64,000 nt of DNA. Source: Acinetobacter albensis (GTDB lineage Bacteria; Pseudomonadota; Gammaproteobacteria; Pseudomonadales; Moraxellaceae). This document shows, one piece after another, positions 45,378-55,064 of this stretch. A program made the position numbers and the translations under genes. Under the pieces are notes generated by a model. The model made no database searches, was not told where the DNA came from, and worked only from the letters and a program-made list of their open reading frames with translations. Where the stretch lies: assembly GCF_900095025.1 (NCBI RefSeq), contig NZ_FMBK01000011.1, positions 62,001 through 126,000 of the forward strand, written 5' to 3'. Numbering within the stretch: the first letter of the stretch is position 1; each line of letters begins with the position of its first letter.

Positions 45378-48215
45378 GTGGAAAAATTGCATCAGTTTGC
45401 TATTGGTCAGCGTTGGTTATCAGACACAGAAACAGAGCTTGGTCTAGGAGTTCTGATTGATGTTGATGAACGATCGGTTAGCATATTATTCCCGAAAAGT
45501 GATGAAACACGTGTTTATGCACGTAATAATGCACCTTTGTCGCGTATTGTTTTTAACATTAAAGATGAATTACAAGATCAAGAAGGCATCAAGTGGTTGG
45601 TGGAGTCTTTTGAAGATCGTCATGGGGTGGTTCGTTATAATGTGATTCGTACTTTAGAAGATGGTACTGAAGAACGAAAATCACTCAATGAAACTCGTTT
45701 GGGTGCGCATATTCAGTTGTCTAAACCATTAGACCGTTTGCTTGCCAGTCAGGTGGACTATAAAGAATGGTATGACTTACGTATTGAAGCGTTGCTGATG
45801 CAAGCCAATATGAAAGCTAGTCCATTACGTGGCATGGTTGGTGCGCGCGTGGGTCTGATTCCACATCAGCTTTATATCGCCCATGAAGTCGGGCAGCGTT
45901 TTGCACCGCGTGTTTTGCTTGCCGATGAAGTCGGTTTAGGTAAAACCATTGAAGCGGGGTTGATTATTCATCAGCAACTAAAAACGGGTCGTTCTGATCG
46001 TATTTTAATTTTAATGCCAGATTCACTGCAATATCAGTGGATGATTGAAATGCGCCGTCGTTTTAATCTCCAATTTTCTTTGTTTGACTTGACCCGAACA
46101 GCCTCTATTAAAGAACATGATCCCGATTTAAATCCGTTCTTAACTGAGCAATGCATAATTGCCAGTGTTGATTTAATGGTTGATCATGATGACTTGCGTG
46201 AACAAGCCCTAGATGCTGGTTTCGATCTGCTGGTGGTCGATGAAGCACATCACTTGATGTGGAGCGAAGAGCAGGGCGGAAATGACCGTTACGACTTGAT
46301 TGAAGAACTTGCTGAAAAAACGCCAGGGGTGTTGTTATTGACAGCAACGCCTGAACAATTGGGTGTAGAAAGCCATTTTGCGCGTTTACGTTTGCTTGAC
46401 CCACAACGCTTCAGTTCACTTGAGCGTTTCTTAGATGAAGAAGTGCAATATCATCATACTGCAAAAATTGCAGAAGTGTTGATGTCAGATTTGCCTTTAG
46501 AACCAGAACATTTAGCAGCAATTGAAAGTTTACTGGGTCATAGCATTCAAGATGTGCCAGAACAACGTTTCCGTGCGATTCATGAATTGTTAGACCGTCA
46601 TGGAACAGGTCGAATTTTGTTCCGAAATACCCGTGAAGCGATTCAAGGTTTTCCAGGGCGTGACTGTCAGCCTGCTGCATTACCTGCACCAGAGCATTGG
46701 TCGAAAGATGGTAAATTACGTGAGCAAATGTGGCCTGAAGAAGCTCAGCTAGATGGGTCTTGGATGGAACACGACCCACGTGTCATGTGGCTCATGGAAA
46801 TGCTCCGCACTGGCTTGAAACACAAGAAAGTCTTATTGATTGCACGTACTGGCCCAGTGGTTGAAGCTTTAGAAAATGTGTTGCGTTTACATGCGGGTAT
46901 TCGTACAACTATGTTCCATGAAGGCATGAGTTTATTGGAGCGTGACCAAGCTGCTGCTTATTTTGCTGAAGATTCTTATGGTGCACAAATTTTATTATGT
47001 TCTGAAATTGGTTCCGAAGGACGTAACTTTCAGTTTGCTTCAGATTTAATTTTATTTGATTTGCCTGCAAATCCTGATGTTTTAGAACAGCGAATTGGTC
47101 GTTTAGATCGGATTGGTCAAGAAAATCGGATTCAGATTCATGTACCTTATCTAATCGGGACAGCGCAAGAACGTATGTTCCGTTGGTATAATGAAGGGTT
47201 AAATATTTTTACCAATATTTCACCAACAGCTCAAACACTGCAAGAAAACTTCCTTGTTCAATTAAAAGAATGTTTATTGGCAGATGTAGGTCAACAGTTC
47301 GAAGATTTACTCGAAGAAGTCAGTGTGCAACGTGAAGCTTTAGAAAGCGAGTTGCAAGCAGGGCGTGACCGTTTGCTTGAATACAATTCTTGCCGTCCAA
47401 TTGTGGCGCAAGAAATTGTGAAAGCACTTGAAGATTATGATGACAACACCACCTTGCCGATGTTTATGAAGCGATTCATGGCATCGACCAATATTGACTT
47501 TGATGAGCAAAGTAATGGTACAGTCATTATTAAGCCAACAGACCAAATGCAAGTTCAAGGTTTATCTCTTGATGAAGAAGGGATGACCGCGACATTCTAC
47601 CGTGATCAAGCACAAGTTCGTGAAGATGCACAGTATTTGACTTTAGAACATCCTTTCACTGAAAGTGTCATGGAAATGATTAATACCCAATCATTTGGTA
47701 GCACCAATGTTTCAGTTTTAAAATCTGCGGCTTTACCGCAAGGTTCAGTATTACTTGAAGTTTGGTTTAAAGTGGATGTTGTTGCTCCAAAAGCGTTAAA
47801 TTTACCTTCAAGCTTACCGCAACAGTTAATTCGGGTATTACTCAGTGAAAAAGGTCAGGATTTATCAGATAAAATTGCACCTGAAATTTTAAAACCTTAC
47901 TTGCATCACCTTGATGGTAATAGCTGTCGTCAAGTGGTTAAAGCGCGTCGTGATGTGATTGAACAACGTTATACTCAAGCATTAGAAATTGCGAAAACGG
48001 CTTTGCCTAACTTTAAGCAACAGGCAAAAGAGATTTACGGCAATAAGTGGCAATATGAAATTGATCGCTTAACGTATTTAAAGCAATTTAATCCAAGTAT
48101 CCGTGAAGATGAAATTGCACGGTTACAAAAATTGCAGAAAGAAGGCATTGGTTTACTTGATAGCTTATCTGTCACACCAGAAGCCATTCAAGTTTTAGTG
48201 GTGGTTAAGCCGTAA
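45378..48215 (+). CDS. rapA: RNA polymerase-associated ATPase RapA (HepA)
   Basis: A Swi2/Snf2-type translocase that recycles RNA polymerase. The 945-residue protein has an N-terminal Tudor-like region (IGQRWLSDTETELGLGVL), the ATPase motifs DEVGLGKT (Walker A) and DEAHH (Walker B), LLLTATPEQLG (III), LLCSEIGSEGRNFQFA (V) and EQRIGRLDRIGQ (VI), and the RapA C-terminal region. GTG is used as start here; a TTG three codons later, with AAAGGTGG at proper distance, is equally likely. A single gene with a UUCG-loop terminator. Confidence 0.95.
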   Translation: MEKLHQFAIGQRWLSDTETELGLGVLIDVDERSVSILFPKSDETRVYARNNAPLSRIVFNIKDELQDQEGIKWLVESFEDRHGVVRYNVIRTLEDGTEERKSLNETRLGAHIQLSKPLDRLLASQVDYKEWYDLRIEALLMQANMKASPLRGMVGARVGLIPHQLYIAHEVGQRFAPRVLLADEVGLGKTIEAGLIIHQQLKTGRSDRILILMPDSLQYQWMIEMRRRFNLQFSLFDLTRTASIKEHDPDLNPFLTEQCIIASVDLMVDHDDLREQALDAGFDLLVVDEAHHLMWSEEQGGNDRYDLIEELAEKTPGVLLLTATPEQLGVESHFARLRLLDPQRFSSLERFLDEEVQYHHTAKIAEVLMSDLPLEPEHLAAIESLLGHSIQDVPEQRFRAIHELLDRHGTGRILFRNTREAIQGFPGRDCQPAALPAPEHWSKDGKLREQMWPEEAQLDGSWMEHDPRVMWLMEMLRTGLKHKKVLLIARTGPVVEALENVLRLHAGIRTTMFHEGMSLLERDQAAAYFAEDSYGAQILLCSEIGSEGRNFQFASDLILFDLPANPDVLEQRIGRLDRIGQENRIQIHVPYLIGTAQERMFRWYNEGLNIFTNISPTAQTLQENFLVQLKECLLADVGQQFEDLLEEVSVQREALESELQAGRDRLLEYNSCRPIVAQEIVKALEDYDDNTTLPMFMKRFMASTNIDFDEQSNGTVIIKPTDQMQVQGLSLDEEGMTATFYRDQAQVREDAQYLTLEHPFTESVMEMINTQSFGSTNVSVLKSAALPQGSVLLEVWFKVDVVAPKALNLPSSLPQQLIRVLLSEKGQDLSDKIAPEILKPYLHHLDGNSCRQVVKARRDVIEQRYTQALEIAKTALPNFKQQAKEIYGNKWQYEIDRLTYLKQFNPSIREDEIARLQKLQKEGIGLLDSLSVTPEAIQVLVVVKP

Positions 48216-48260
48216 TTTTTCATGAGTATTTTTTAATTAAAGTCTGGTTATGAATGGATA

Positions 48261-48285
48261 AAAGCATCTTCGGATGCTTTTTTTT
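48261..48285 (+). terminator. Intrinsic terminator of rapA
   Basis: Stem AAAGCATC / GATGCTTT closed by a TTCG tetraloop, followed by eight or more T. Confidence 0.93.
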
Positions 48286-48491
48286 ATATGCATTGATTGA
48301 AGCGGGAGATATAACTTAAAAATAAAGTCGATATAAAATTGAAAATTTCTACATCAAATGATTAAAGATGATGACTGAGTCATGAGGGTTTAATCAGGAT
48401 AAATAAATAAATTAACTCTCATCGCTAGAATATTTTGATGATACATCGTCTGGAATAAAACATGATGACTCAAAATGCTCATCTACAATAG

Positions 48492-49184
48492 TTATATTTT
48501 AGCTTCATCCAGATGACGCGCACCCTCTAAAATCATTCGAATCATGATCATCGTTTGCTCTGCGATTTCTTTACGTTCATTTGCTGGGATATCGATGACT
48601 TTCGCTCCCATATTAAACACCAATTGGGTGATCGCTTTTGCAACCAAATTGGGGTGGTAAAGTTTGCTATGATTTAACCTTTCTAACACAATCAAATCAT
48701 CTTTAAGTTCTTGTTGAAAGTAATTTAATTGACGTTCAACAGCTAATTTATAAGATGCCGATCCCGTATACGCTTCACGCAATAATAAACTTAAATTTCC
48801 TTCATCTGCATCTAACTGTGTAATAAAAACCTCAACAGAACTTCGAATAATACTATTTTGTTTGGAGGCTTTTAATCGGGCTTCAAGAAAAATTTGACGC
48901 AAGACAAGCCCAGAACGGTCAATCAATTCAATCGCGAGTTCATCAATATCTTTAAAATGCCGATAAAAACTATTGGGTGCAATTCCAGCTTCGCGAGCCA
49001 CTTCGCGTAAACTTAAAGATGCAATACTTTTTTGGGGGCCAATCAAATTAAGTGCTGCTTGAAACAGTTCTTCTTTGGTAATGGTTGCTTTACGACCGAC
49101 TGTACGTACGATGACTGGCTCATGAGGATGATTTTGAGCTTCAGTTTGAATCGTAATATTTTTTCTGACAGAAGAGTGGGTCAT
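48492..49184 (-). CDS. TetR-family regulator of fatty-acid desaturation (FabR/DesT-like)
   Basis: 230 residues. The DNA-binding domain reads TKEELFQAALNLIG then SLSLREVAREAGIAPNSFYRHFKDIDELAIELID, nearly the same as E. coli FabR and P. aeruginosa DesT. These sense the unsaturated-to-saturated acyl-CoA/ACP ratio. The ligand domain follows (RSSVEVFITQL, LLREAYTGSASYK). It is divergent from a reductase-desaturase pair, the DesT-desCB arrangement. I chose the ATG of MTHSSVRKN; a longer frame runs through the operator and is unlikely. Confidence 0.88.
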   Translation of the reverse strand: MTHSSVRKNITIQTEAQNHPHEPVIVRTVGRKATITKEELFQAALNLIGPQKSIASLSLREVAREAGIAPNSFYRHFKDIDELAIELIDRSGLVLRQIFLEARLKASKQNSIIRSSVEVFITQLDADEGNLSLLLREAYTGSASYKLAVERQLNYFQQELKDDLIVLERLNHSKLYHPNLVAKAITQLVFNMGAKVIDIPANERKEIAEQTMIMIRMILEGARHLDEAKI

Positions 49185-49262
49185 ATTTTTCAAAGCATTA
49201 GAGATACTTAAACAGTATAACGGTTGCGGCTGGACTTGTGAAATGAATAAAAACAGTACAAG

Positions 49263-49292
49263 TGTATATACAAATATATATACATGTGTATA
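49263..49292. promoter_or_regulatory. Operator candidate between the TetR regulator and the desaturase operon
   Basis: Two dyads: TGTATATACA (49263-49272) and TATACA-TG-TGTATA (49279-49292). A TATAAT on the plus strand (49289-49294) overlaps the second. Binding here could block the desaturase promoter and also autoregulate the divergent regulator. Confidence 0.55.
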
Positions 49293-49323
49293 ATAATATA
49301 AATTCAATCGCGTGGTCTTTGCT

Positions 49324-50391
49324 ATGCATGTTTTAGAAAAAATTAAATCTCCCCTAGGTTCATTAGCTGAAAGTGTTATTGATCAGCATGCAGCTAATTT
49401 TTGGTTGCAGAAATTTAATCCGCTTTGGTCATTTAGTGAAGCACTGGGTAAAATTGTTAAAAAAGAAACACCCGCTCAGCATATGGTGAGTTTAACTATT
49501 CAGTTCAATCGTCATTTTGATGTCGGCCAAGCAGGTCAGCATCATCCTTTGTTTATCAATGTGAAAGGGATTCGATATGAGCGCAGCTATAGTCTGACGC
49601 AAATTGATGCACAACATGTTTTATTGACTGTGAAAAAAGTTGATCAGGGTAAAGTCAGTTCTTGGCTGGTAGAACAGTCTCAAGTCGGTGATGTACTTGA
49701 GTTTGGACAACCTTATGGTGATATGTTGTTACCAGAATATGCTCAACCTATGATTTTGCTGGCTGCGGGGAGTGGAATTACTCCTATGCTAAGTTTGTTG
49801 AAAGCTTTATCGAAAACACAGCGAATCACTCAAGCACCGATTCATTTGATGTATTGGGTCAGCAAGTATCATGATTTTGCTTTCAAAGCGCGCTTTGAAG
49901 CTCTAGCAGCACAGTATCCTAATTTTTCATTTCAGGTGTTTTATACCCAAGAGAGTGATGCAGGCGATCGTCTTAGTCAGCAACATGTAGCTTTAGTATC
50001 TGATATTGAAAGTAGTGTGGTGTATGCTTGTGGGCCATCGGGATTTGTAACTCAGGCCGAGCAATTATTTACTCATGCACACAGCTTTAAAAGTGAAGCT
50101 TTTAGCATGACTCCAGTTGAAAATTCTGAGCTTGGTTTTGTCAATATCACCTTATTGAAATCCAAAAAAATACTGACCATTCCAAAAGGTCAATCTATTT
50201 TAACCAGTCTTGAACAGCAAAATATTAAACCGACCCATGGTTGTCGAATGGGAATTTGTAATAAATGTGTTTGTTCTAAAGCTGAAGGATCGACCAAAAA
50301 CTTGGTCAACGGTAGCCGAAACTCAGAACCCGGCAATATGCTGAAAATCTGCGTGAATTCTGCACAATCTGATCTTGTTATTGATTTATAA
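49324..50391 (+). CDS. Ferredoxin reductase-type electron donor of the desaturase (DesC-like)
   Basis: A 355-residue FAD/2Fe-2S oxidoreductase that would pass electrons from NADPH to the desaturase. Features in order: the FAD-binding barrel with RYERSYSLTQ, the NAD(P) domain with ILLAAGSGITPMLSLL and VYACGPSGFV, and a C-terminal plant-type ferredoxin with GCRMGICNKCVC (Cys-x4-Cys-x2-Cys) and the fourth Cys in MLKICV. ATG is preferred over an upstream in-frame GTG four codons earlier. The desaturase starts 14 bp after its stop. Confidence 0.9.
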   Translation: MHVLEKIKSPLGSLAESVIDQHAANFWLQKFNPLWSFSEALGKIVKKETPAQHMVSLTIQFNRHFDVGQAGQHHPLFINVKGIRYERSYSLTQIDAQHVLLTVKKVDQGKVSSWLVEQSQVGDVLEFGQPYGDMLLPEYAQPMILLAAGSGITPMLSLLKALSKTQRITQAPIHLMYWVSKYHDFAFKARFEALAAQYPNFSFQVFYTQESDAGDRLSQQHVALVSDIESSVVYACGPSGFVTQAEQLFTHAHSFKSEAFSMTPVENSELGFVNITLLKSKKILTIPKGQSILTSLEQQNIKPTHGCRMGICNKCVCSKAEGSTKNLVNGSRNSEPGNMLKICVNSAQSDLVIDL

Positions 50392-50405
50392 GTGAGTCCA
50401 ATACG

Positions 50406-51500
50406 ATGAATATGCCCGTTAAAATGCAATATTTTAAAAATCCAAAAAATGTTGAACTCACTGCTTCTCAATTAGACAATTTGGCGCGTGAGTTGGATGC
50501 AATTAAGCAAGAACAATTAGATGATATTGGCGAAAAAGATGCAAAATACATTCGCCGTGTTTATTCAACTGTTCGCTACAGCTCGATTGCTGGTCGTGCT
50601 TGTTTATTTGCAGGTTGGTTTCCGCCAGCATGGGTGTTAGGCACAGGTTTACTTAGCTTTGCCAAAATTATGGAAAATATGGAGTTGGGTCATAATGTCA
50701 TGCACGGTCAATATGACTGGATGAATGATCCAAAATTCAATGGTTCAACCTACGACTGGGATATTGTGGGGACAGCCGATGACTGGCGTCAAACCCATAA
50801 CTATCGACATCATACCTATACCAATATTAAAGGGATGGATGATGATATTGGATATGGTTTACTTCGCCTTTTTCCAGAGCAGCGTTGGAAACCAGGTTTC
50901 CTGTTGCAACCGCTTTATGCCATTCCATTTTGTTTGTTATTCCAATGGGGCGTAGCTGTTCAAAATTTGGAAATTGGTAAGGTTTGGTTTGGACGTAAAA
51001 GTAAGCAAGAGCTTAAGGAACAATGGAAACCATTACAGAAGAAAATTACCAAGCAATTGTTTAAAGATTATGTATTTTTCCCTTTAATTGCAGGTCCAGC
51101 AGCATTGCCTGTATTGGCGGGTAATTTTGTGGCAAATGGTATTCGTAATATTTGGACTTTTAGTATTATTTTCTGTGGACACTTCACTAAAGATGTTGAG
51201 GTTTTTCCAAAAACTGTACTTGAAAATGAAAGTCGTGGTCATTGGTATATGCGTCAAATCCGTGGTTCTTCTAACTTAACAGGTTCAGAAGCTTTCCATA
51301 TTTTGACTGGACATTTAAGTCATCAGATTGAACATCATTTATTTCCTGATATTCCGGCGCGTCGTTATCGTAAAATGGCACCAAAAGTACAAGCAGTATG
51401 TGAAAAATATGGTTTGAACTATAACAATGCCAGTTTAGTTAAGCAGTATGGTAGTGTACTTAAACGGATTGTAAAGTTTGCTTTCCCATTTAAAAAGTAA
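50406..51500 (+). CDS. Membrane fatty acid desaturase (DesB-like)
   Basis: Inserts a double bond into acyl chains to keep membranes fluid. The 364-residue protein has the three histidine boxes of di-iron desaturases: HNVMH (HxxxH), HNYRHH (HxxHH) and HQIEHH (HxxHH). Hydrophobic spans lie around the first box and in the middle (LLFQWGVAVQ, FFPLIAGPAALPVLAG). The partner reductase precedes it and a FabR/DesT-like repressor is divergent, so the unit is probably induced when acyl chains are too saturated. Confidence 0.93.
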   Translation: MNMPVKMQYFKNPKNVELTASQLDNLARELDAIKQEQLDDIGEKDAKYIRRVYSTVRYSSIAGRACLFAGWFPPAWVLGTGLLSFAKIMENMELGHNVMHGQYDWMNDPKFNGSTYDWDIVGTADDWRQTHNYRHHTYTNIKGMDDDIGYGLLRLFPEQRWKPGFLLQPLYAIPFCLLFQWGVAVQNLEIGKVWFGRKSKQELKEQWKPLQKKITKQLFKDYVFFPLIAGPAALPVLAGNFVANGIRNIWTFSIIFCGHFTKDVEVFPKTVLENESRGHWYMRQIRGSSNLTGSEAFHILTGHLSHQIEHHLFPDIPARRYRKMAPKVQAVCEKYGLNYNNASLVKQYGSVLKRIVKFAFPFKK

Positions 51501-51526
51501 CTGCTCATTAGATGAAAACAAACGAA

Positions 51527-51553
51527 AAACCACTTTAAATGAAGTGGTTTTTT
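51527..51553 (+). terminator. Intrinsic terminator of the desaturase operon
   Basis: Stem AAACCACTT / AAGTGGTTT with a 6-nt loop and T run. Confidence 0.9.
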
Positions 51554-51913
51554 ATACGATTAATATTGGATAGATGCTCTGAGTGTTTTAATTAGATTTA
51601 AATAATTCTGAGTGTTACGCGATTTATTATATTTAATTTTGCATAATTCGAGTTTTGGTTTGAAGCATTTAAAGGAAATAAGCAAATTGGGGATGTTGAG
51701 GTGTTGGATTTTCACTAAAGCAAATATTGATATCTTTCAAGCATTTCATGGGAATCAATAAGTTTATATTCTATTTATGATTCATAGTTTGATGATCGAT
51801 GATAAACAGCGAATCTAAAATCTTAGAAATCGCTTTGAATAACCATTATCCTTATTTAAATAGTCATTCATGTTTCTATAATTTTATTTAGCACAGCGTA
51901 AACATTATAAATA
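51554..51913. other. Gene-free AT-rich spacer
   Basis: 360 bp between the desaturase terminator and the convergent HAD phosphatase gene. I see no gene, clear terminator for the minus-strand gene, or notable repeat. Confidence 0.5.
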
Positions 51914-52564
51914 TTAAATTGCAATTTGAATATTTGGAGAGAGTGGTGGAAGTGTTTTATTAACGCCCATCATATAAGGATAATCGGCAAGTGCAAGCAT
52001 TTCATGATCTTCAACACTATTGCCATAGGCGTAAATTACAGCATAATCATCCAAATTGTATTGGTCTAAAATACGCTGTTTTTTTTGTTCAGAACTACAG
52101 TCTGGAGTGGTGTATTGCCCTGTGTAAAGCTGATTGATTTTTTCGGTTTCAGTACAAATCAAATCAATTTCTAATAACTCACAAACTGATTTTAAATAAA
52201 CATCAATTGATGCTGAAACCAGTACTACATCATCACCTAAAGCTTGATGCTGTTTTAATTGTTTCAATAGTGCAGGATTTAATTGCGACATCAAACTACT
52301 GGCATATTGTTGTGCAAGTTGTTGAAGTTGTAAAGCATCCGCATTGCTAAACATGGCACGAAATAATTTAGAACGCATTGCATGCGCGGGATAAGCTTTT
52401 AAATAATAAGCCTGTATCCACGGTAAAATTTTAATCGTTTTTTTGACAATATGACGTTTCGAGAGCGCATGAAAAATAAAACCTGTGAAACTATCCTTGC
52501 TACACAGAGTTCCATCAAAATCGAAGAGCGCTAGATTTTTATTCTTTTTGCTCGTTGCATACAT
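51914..52564 (-). CDS. HAD-IB family phosphatase
   Basis: A 216-residue haloacid-dehalogenase-type hydrolase: motif I FDFDGTLCSKDSF, a helical cap (PWIQAYYLKAYPAHAMRSKLF), motif II VLVSASIDVYL, and motif III/IV YAYGNSVEDHEMLALAD. This layout fits the SerB-like IB subgroup acting on small phosphomonoesters; the substrate is unknown. Its start lies within the last 34 bp of the upstream DUF1615 gene, so the two are translationally linked. Confidence 0.87.
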   Translation of the reverse strand: MYATSKKNKNLALFDFDGTLCSKDSFTGFIFHALSKRHIVKKTIKILPWIQAYYLKAYPAHAMRSKLFRAMFSNADALQLQQLAQQYASSLMSQLNPALLKQLKQHQALGDDVVLVSASIDVYLKSVCELLEIDLICTETEKINQLYTGQYTTPDCSSEQKKQRILDQYNLDDYAVIYAYGNSVEDHEMLALADYPYMMGVNKTLPPLSPNIQIAI

Positions 52565-53739
52565 GATTGATATCTTCCATTTACCCGTGTTGCAAACCAG
52601 TTGGTGTTATAGTCGCGGCTGAGTTTAGGTCCCGAAATGACGACTTCAGGCATCATAGCATAAATTGGCTCTTTGCCAGTTTTCTCTTGATAGAGTTTAG
52701 CTACAGCGCGGTAGGTAGCTGTATCTTCAAATTTTTTCTCTTTTTCTTTTTTTAAGTCGGTACGAATTTGTCGTGGTGTAACCAAAATATTATGACTGGC
52801 AAATACACTAATCAGTTCACGTTCAGATTGGCTGCTGGCAGAACGAATAGAACCTTCTTTGTTATAGAGTAACAAATCACCATCTAAATCCAGTTCAGCC
52901 ACTGTTAAATCATTCAACATACTTTGAAAAGCCGCATTACGACTAGAGTACATACCCGAATTATAATCGGCAAAACGATAAATCGCTTTATCATATTCGG
53001 CTGAGTACATCATTAAACGATGAATACCATAATATAAGCCACCATACTGGCTATACAAATCAGTACGTAACTCGGCAACATTGCCACCTTGACGTTTATG
53101 TTCTTTAGCATAGCCAATATGGACTTGCATTGAACCTAAAGTAGTGACTGGATTCAATTTTTCAGCCAGATCTTGTCCCACCATTTTGGCAGCACCTGTC
53201 AGCACACTGACATGGTAATGTTTAGACATATAGTCAAAAATTTCACGATAAAGTTCATCCAGTTGACGCTCTGTTTTAACGCGGCGCATCTGACTTAAAT
53301 AATTATCTGCGGGACTGGGTTGATTTTTTAAAACATCTTGAAAGTATCCTGCAACTGTGCCGCCAATTGCATCACCTAATTTATCTTTAAATTTTTCGTC
53401 TAAGCGGTCTTGAACTTCTTTAACTGCCTTTTCACCTAAGCCTGCCACTTGAGGGTCAGCAATAAAATTAGATTCTTGGTCAACCACAGCGACAATACTG
53501 CAAATATTTTCTTTACTCTGAGGAATGCCCAATTGTTCGGTAATATCAAAAATATCATCTGCCCAAGCGCTGCGATCATTCACGCGCGGTGGAAGAATAC
53601 GCTTAATCTGGTCTGATTCTAATGTCGGCTCATTATTTTTTGACCACCAAGAACGATCTCCGCAAGCCACTAGACTTAGAGATAAAACCAGTATACTCAA
53701 TGGTTTAAAATACGATGTAATAACAAGTCTGTTCTTCAT
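52531..53739 (-). CDS. DUF1615 family lipoprotein
   Basis: A 402-residue envelope protein with a lipoprotein signal (MKNRLVITSYFKPLSILVLSLSLVAC; lipobox LVAC). The DUF1615 body shows the early RSAWADDIFDITEQLGIPQSKENICSI with VVDQESNFIADPQVAGLG. This resembles the lysozyme-like fold region with a candidate catalytic Glu (QES) and suggests peptidoglycan binding or cleavage. LGSMQVHIGYAK and FADYNSGMYSSRNAAFQ also recall lytic transglycosylases. That activity is inferred. It overlaps the HAD phosphatase. Confidence 0.83.
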   Translation of the reverse strand: MKNRLVITSYFKPLSILVLSLSLVACGDRSWWSKNNEPTLESDQIKRILPPRVNDRSAWADDIFDITEQLGIPQSKENICSIVAVVDQESNFIADPQVAGLGEKAVKEVQDRLDEKFKDKLGDAIGGTVAGYFQDVLKNQPSPADNYLSQMRRVKTERQLDELYREIFDYMSKHYHVSVLTGAAKMVGQDLAEKLNPVTTLGSMQVHIGYAKEHKRQGGNVAELRTDLYSQYGGLYYGIHRLMMYSAEYDKAIYRFADYNSGMYSSRNAAFQSMLNDLTVAELDLDGDLLLYNKEGSIRSASSQSERELISVFASHNILVTPRQIRTDLKKEKEKKFEDTATYRAVAKLYQEKTGKEPIYAMMPEVVISGPKLSRDYNTNWFATRVNGRYQSCMQRAKRIKI

Positions 53740-54182
53740 AGCGACGAAAAAATATTCCAAGAGGATAAGCCAAAACCGCAGATGCAGTATACTATGTTGC
53801 TCAAAAAAGTGATGAATTTATATGTATATTGCTCGGTATCAAATGTCAAATAAATTAGCCGATACTCATTGATACAACATAATCGAAAAAATTTAGTGAA
53901 TAAAGAGGGTGACTACAGGTTAACCCTGTAAAGGCAATATTAGATATTGAGATAGTAGTCGACGCAGTGTAATTAAATTGCTGCGTTAAATAAGAGATTC
54001 ATCGAAAGTTGGGTTTTTTATAACGCTCGTCTTTATTCGCGTTGTTATTTAACTGAAATTAACCCCACCAGATTCACAGAACAACCAAAACTCAGTCAGC
54101 GTTCGGGTTAGAGCTACAATTTTATAGTTTAAGTATTCTCCTTAGTTTTGTTTAATTGAATATTAAGTCAATCGAGCAGGCT
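53740..54182. other. Gene-free spacer with small hairpins
   Basis: About 440 bp of AT-rich DNA. It contains a 6-bp hairpin TACAGG / CCTGTA (53914-53930), a dyad ACGCAG / CTGCGT around 53960-53985, a GGG followed by six T around 54013, and a direct pair GATAC-N5-GATAC (53861-53875). No gene found; a small RNA cannot be excluded. Confidence 0.4.
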
Positions 54183-54365
54183 ATGAAAATTGTTAGTTTA
54201 AGCCTTTTGGGTATCTTGTTTACCGGGTGCAATAGTACTGCGGTTGAAACACCACAACACACAAGCGCATGTAAAAATTATTATGCTATGAGGTCTGCTC
54301 CGATTGCGCCACATGCATTAGAGGATCTTAGCCTGAAGTGTCAGGAATCAAATCAGATTAAATAG
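54183..54365 (+). CDS. Small lipoprotein, 60 aa
   Basis: A signal peptide with lipobox (MKIVSLSLLGILFTGC, Cys16) is followed by 44 polar residues carrying two more cysteines (SACKNYY and LKCQESN). I chose the ATG that opens the signal peptide, with GAGCAGG close upstream, over one nine codons earlier. It has its own terminator. Function unknown. Confidence 0.65.
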   Translation: MKIVSLSLLGILFTGCNSTAVETPQHTSACKNYYAMRSAPIAPHALEDLSLKCQESNQIK

Positions 54366-54382
54366 ACGATATGAATAGTATT

Positions 54383-54411
54383 AAGGCTCAGTCGTTTGAT
54401 TGGGCTTTTTT
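54383..54411 (+). terminator. Intrinsic terminator of the small lipoprotein gene
   Basis: Stem AAGGCTCAGTC / GATTGGGCTTT (one G-T pair) with GTTT loop and T run. Confidence 0.75.
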
Positions 54412-54576
54412 AACACTTACACTTTATAAAATAAAAGTATGATTTTTTAGGCTTGAGTTCAATCCAAATGCCAAATATTAATTTAAAAAAACTAGATAAA
54501 CATTATTGGTGATGTGGTTTCGAAAAAATTCAATAACTGAAAAATATTAATAGGTTATAAGGTATATGGTGAACTA

Positions 54577-54696
54577 ATGAAAGATCGCACATTCTTTGAA
54601 AAAGTGGTTGGTTCAGCTATGGAACGGAGTAAGCTAAAATATAAGAATATTAAAATTAGAGTCACTCAGGATGATAATCAGCTTGAGGTAAACTGA
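54577..54696 (+). CDS. Possible small protein, 39 aa
   Basis: ATG with GGTG six bases upstream, 39 codons. It encodes a charged peptide starting MKDRTFFEKVVGSAMERSK and ending DDNQLEVN. Codon use looks plausible and the peptide has a hydrophobic/charged helix pattern, but length and lack of homology leave it uncertain. It lies in an otherwise gene-free stretch between the lipoprotein and the initiator tRNA. Confidence 0.35.
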   Translation: MKDRTFFEKVVGSAMERSKLKYKNIKIRVTQDDNQLEVN

Positions 54697-54817
54697 CTAT
54701 AGAAAATTAACAGCTTCAGAATTTGTAAGTAGGTTTATTCATTGATTGAAAAAACCAGTGATTTGCTGTGTGAACTTACTAAAGTCATGCAGTAAGTGGT
54801 TATTTTATAAATAAAGT

Positions 54818-54846
54818 TTGCTTTATTACTCCCTAGAGCGTATAAA
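54818..54846 (+). promoter_or_regulatory. Promoter of the initiator tRNA gene
   Basis: TTGCTT, 17-bp spacer, TATAAA, 13 bp before the first tRNA base. Confidence 0.7.
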
Positions 54847-54859
54847 GCTAACTCGTTGA

Positions 54860-54936
<77 letters not shown>

Positions 54937-54960
54937 ACGAAAAAGATTCAAAGTTTATAT

Positions 54961-54991
54961 ACTCACCTTCCAATAAGGTGAGTATTTTTTT
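54961..54991 (+). terminator. Terminator of the initiator tRNA gene
   Basis: Perfect 9-bp stem ACTCACCTT / AAGGTGAGT, 5-nt loop, seven T after an A. Confidence 0.93.
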
Positions 54992-55064
54992 GTCTATTTT
55001 AAATGGCTCGAATTCAATTCTGTTAAAACCATAAAAAGCCATTTACCTTGCTGAGGAGAGTCAT

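Noticed and set aside
49185..49307. N-terminal 41-residue extension of the TetR regulator
   Set aside because: It would be hydrophobic and Tyr-rich, unlike the family, and would run through the operator and promoter.
53914..53930. Hairpin TACAGG/CCTGTA as a terminator
   Set aside because: No T run follows, and no gene ends nearby.
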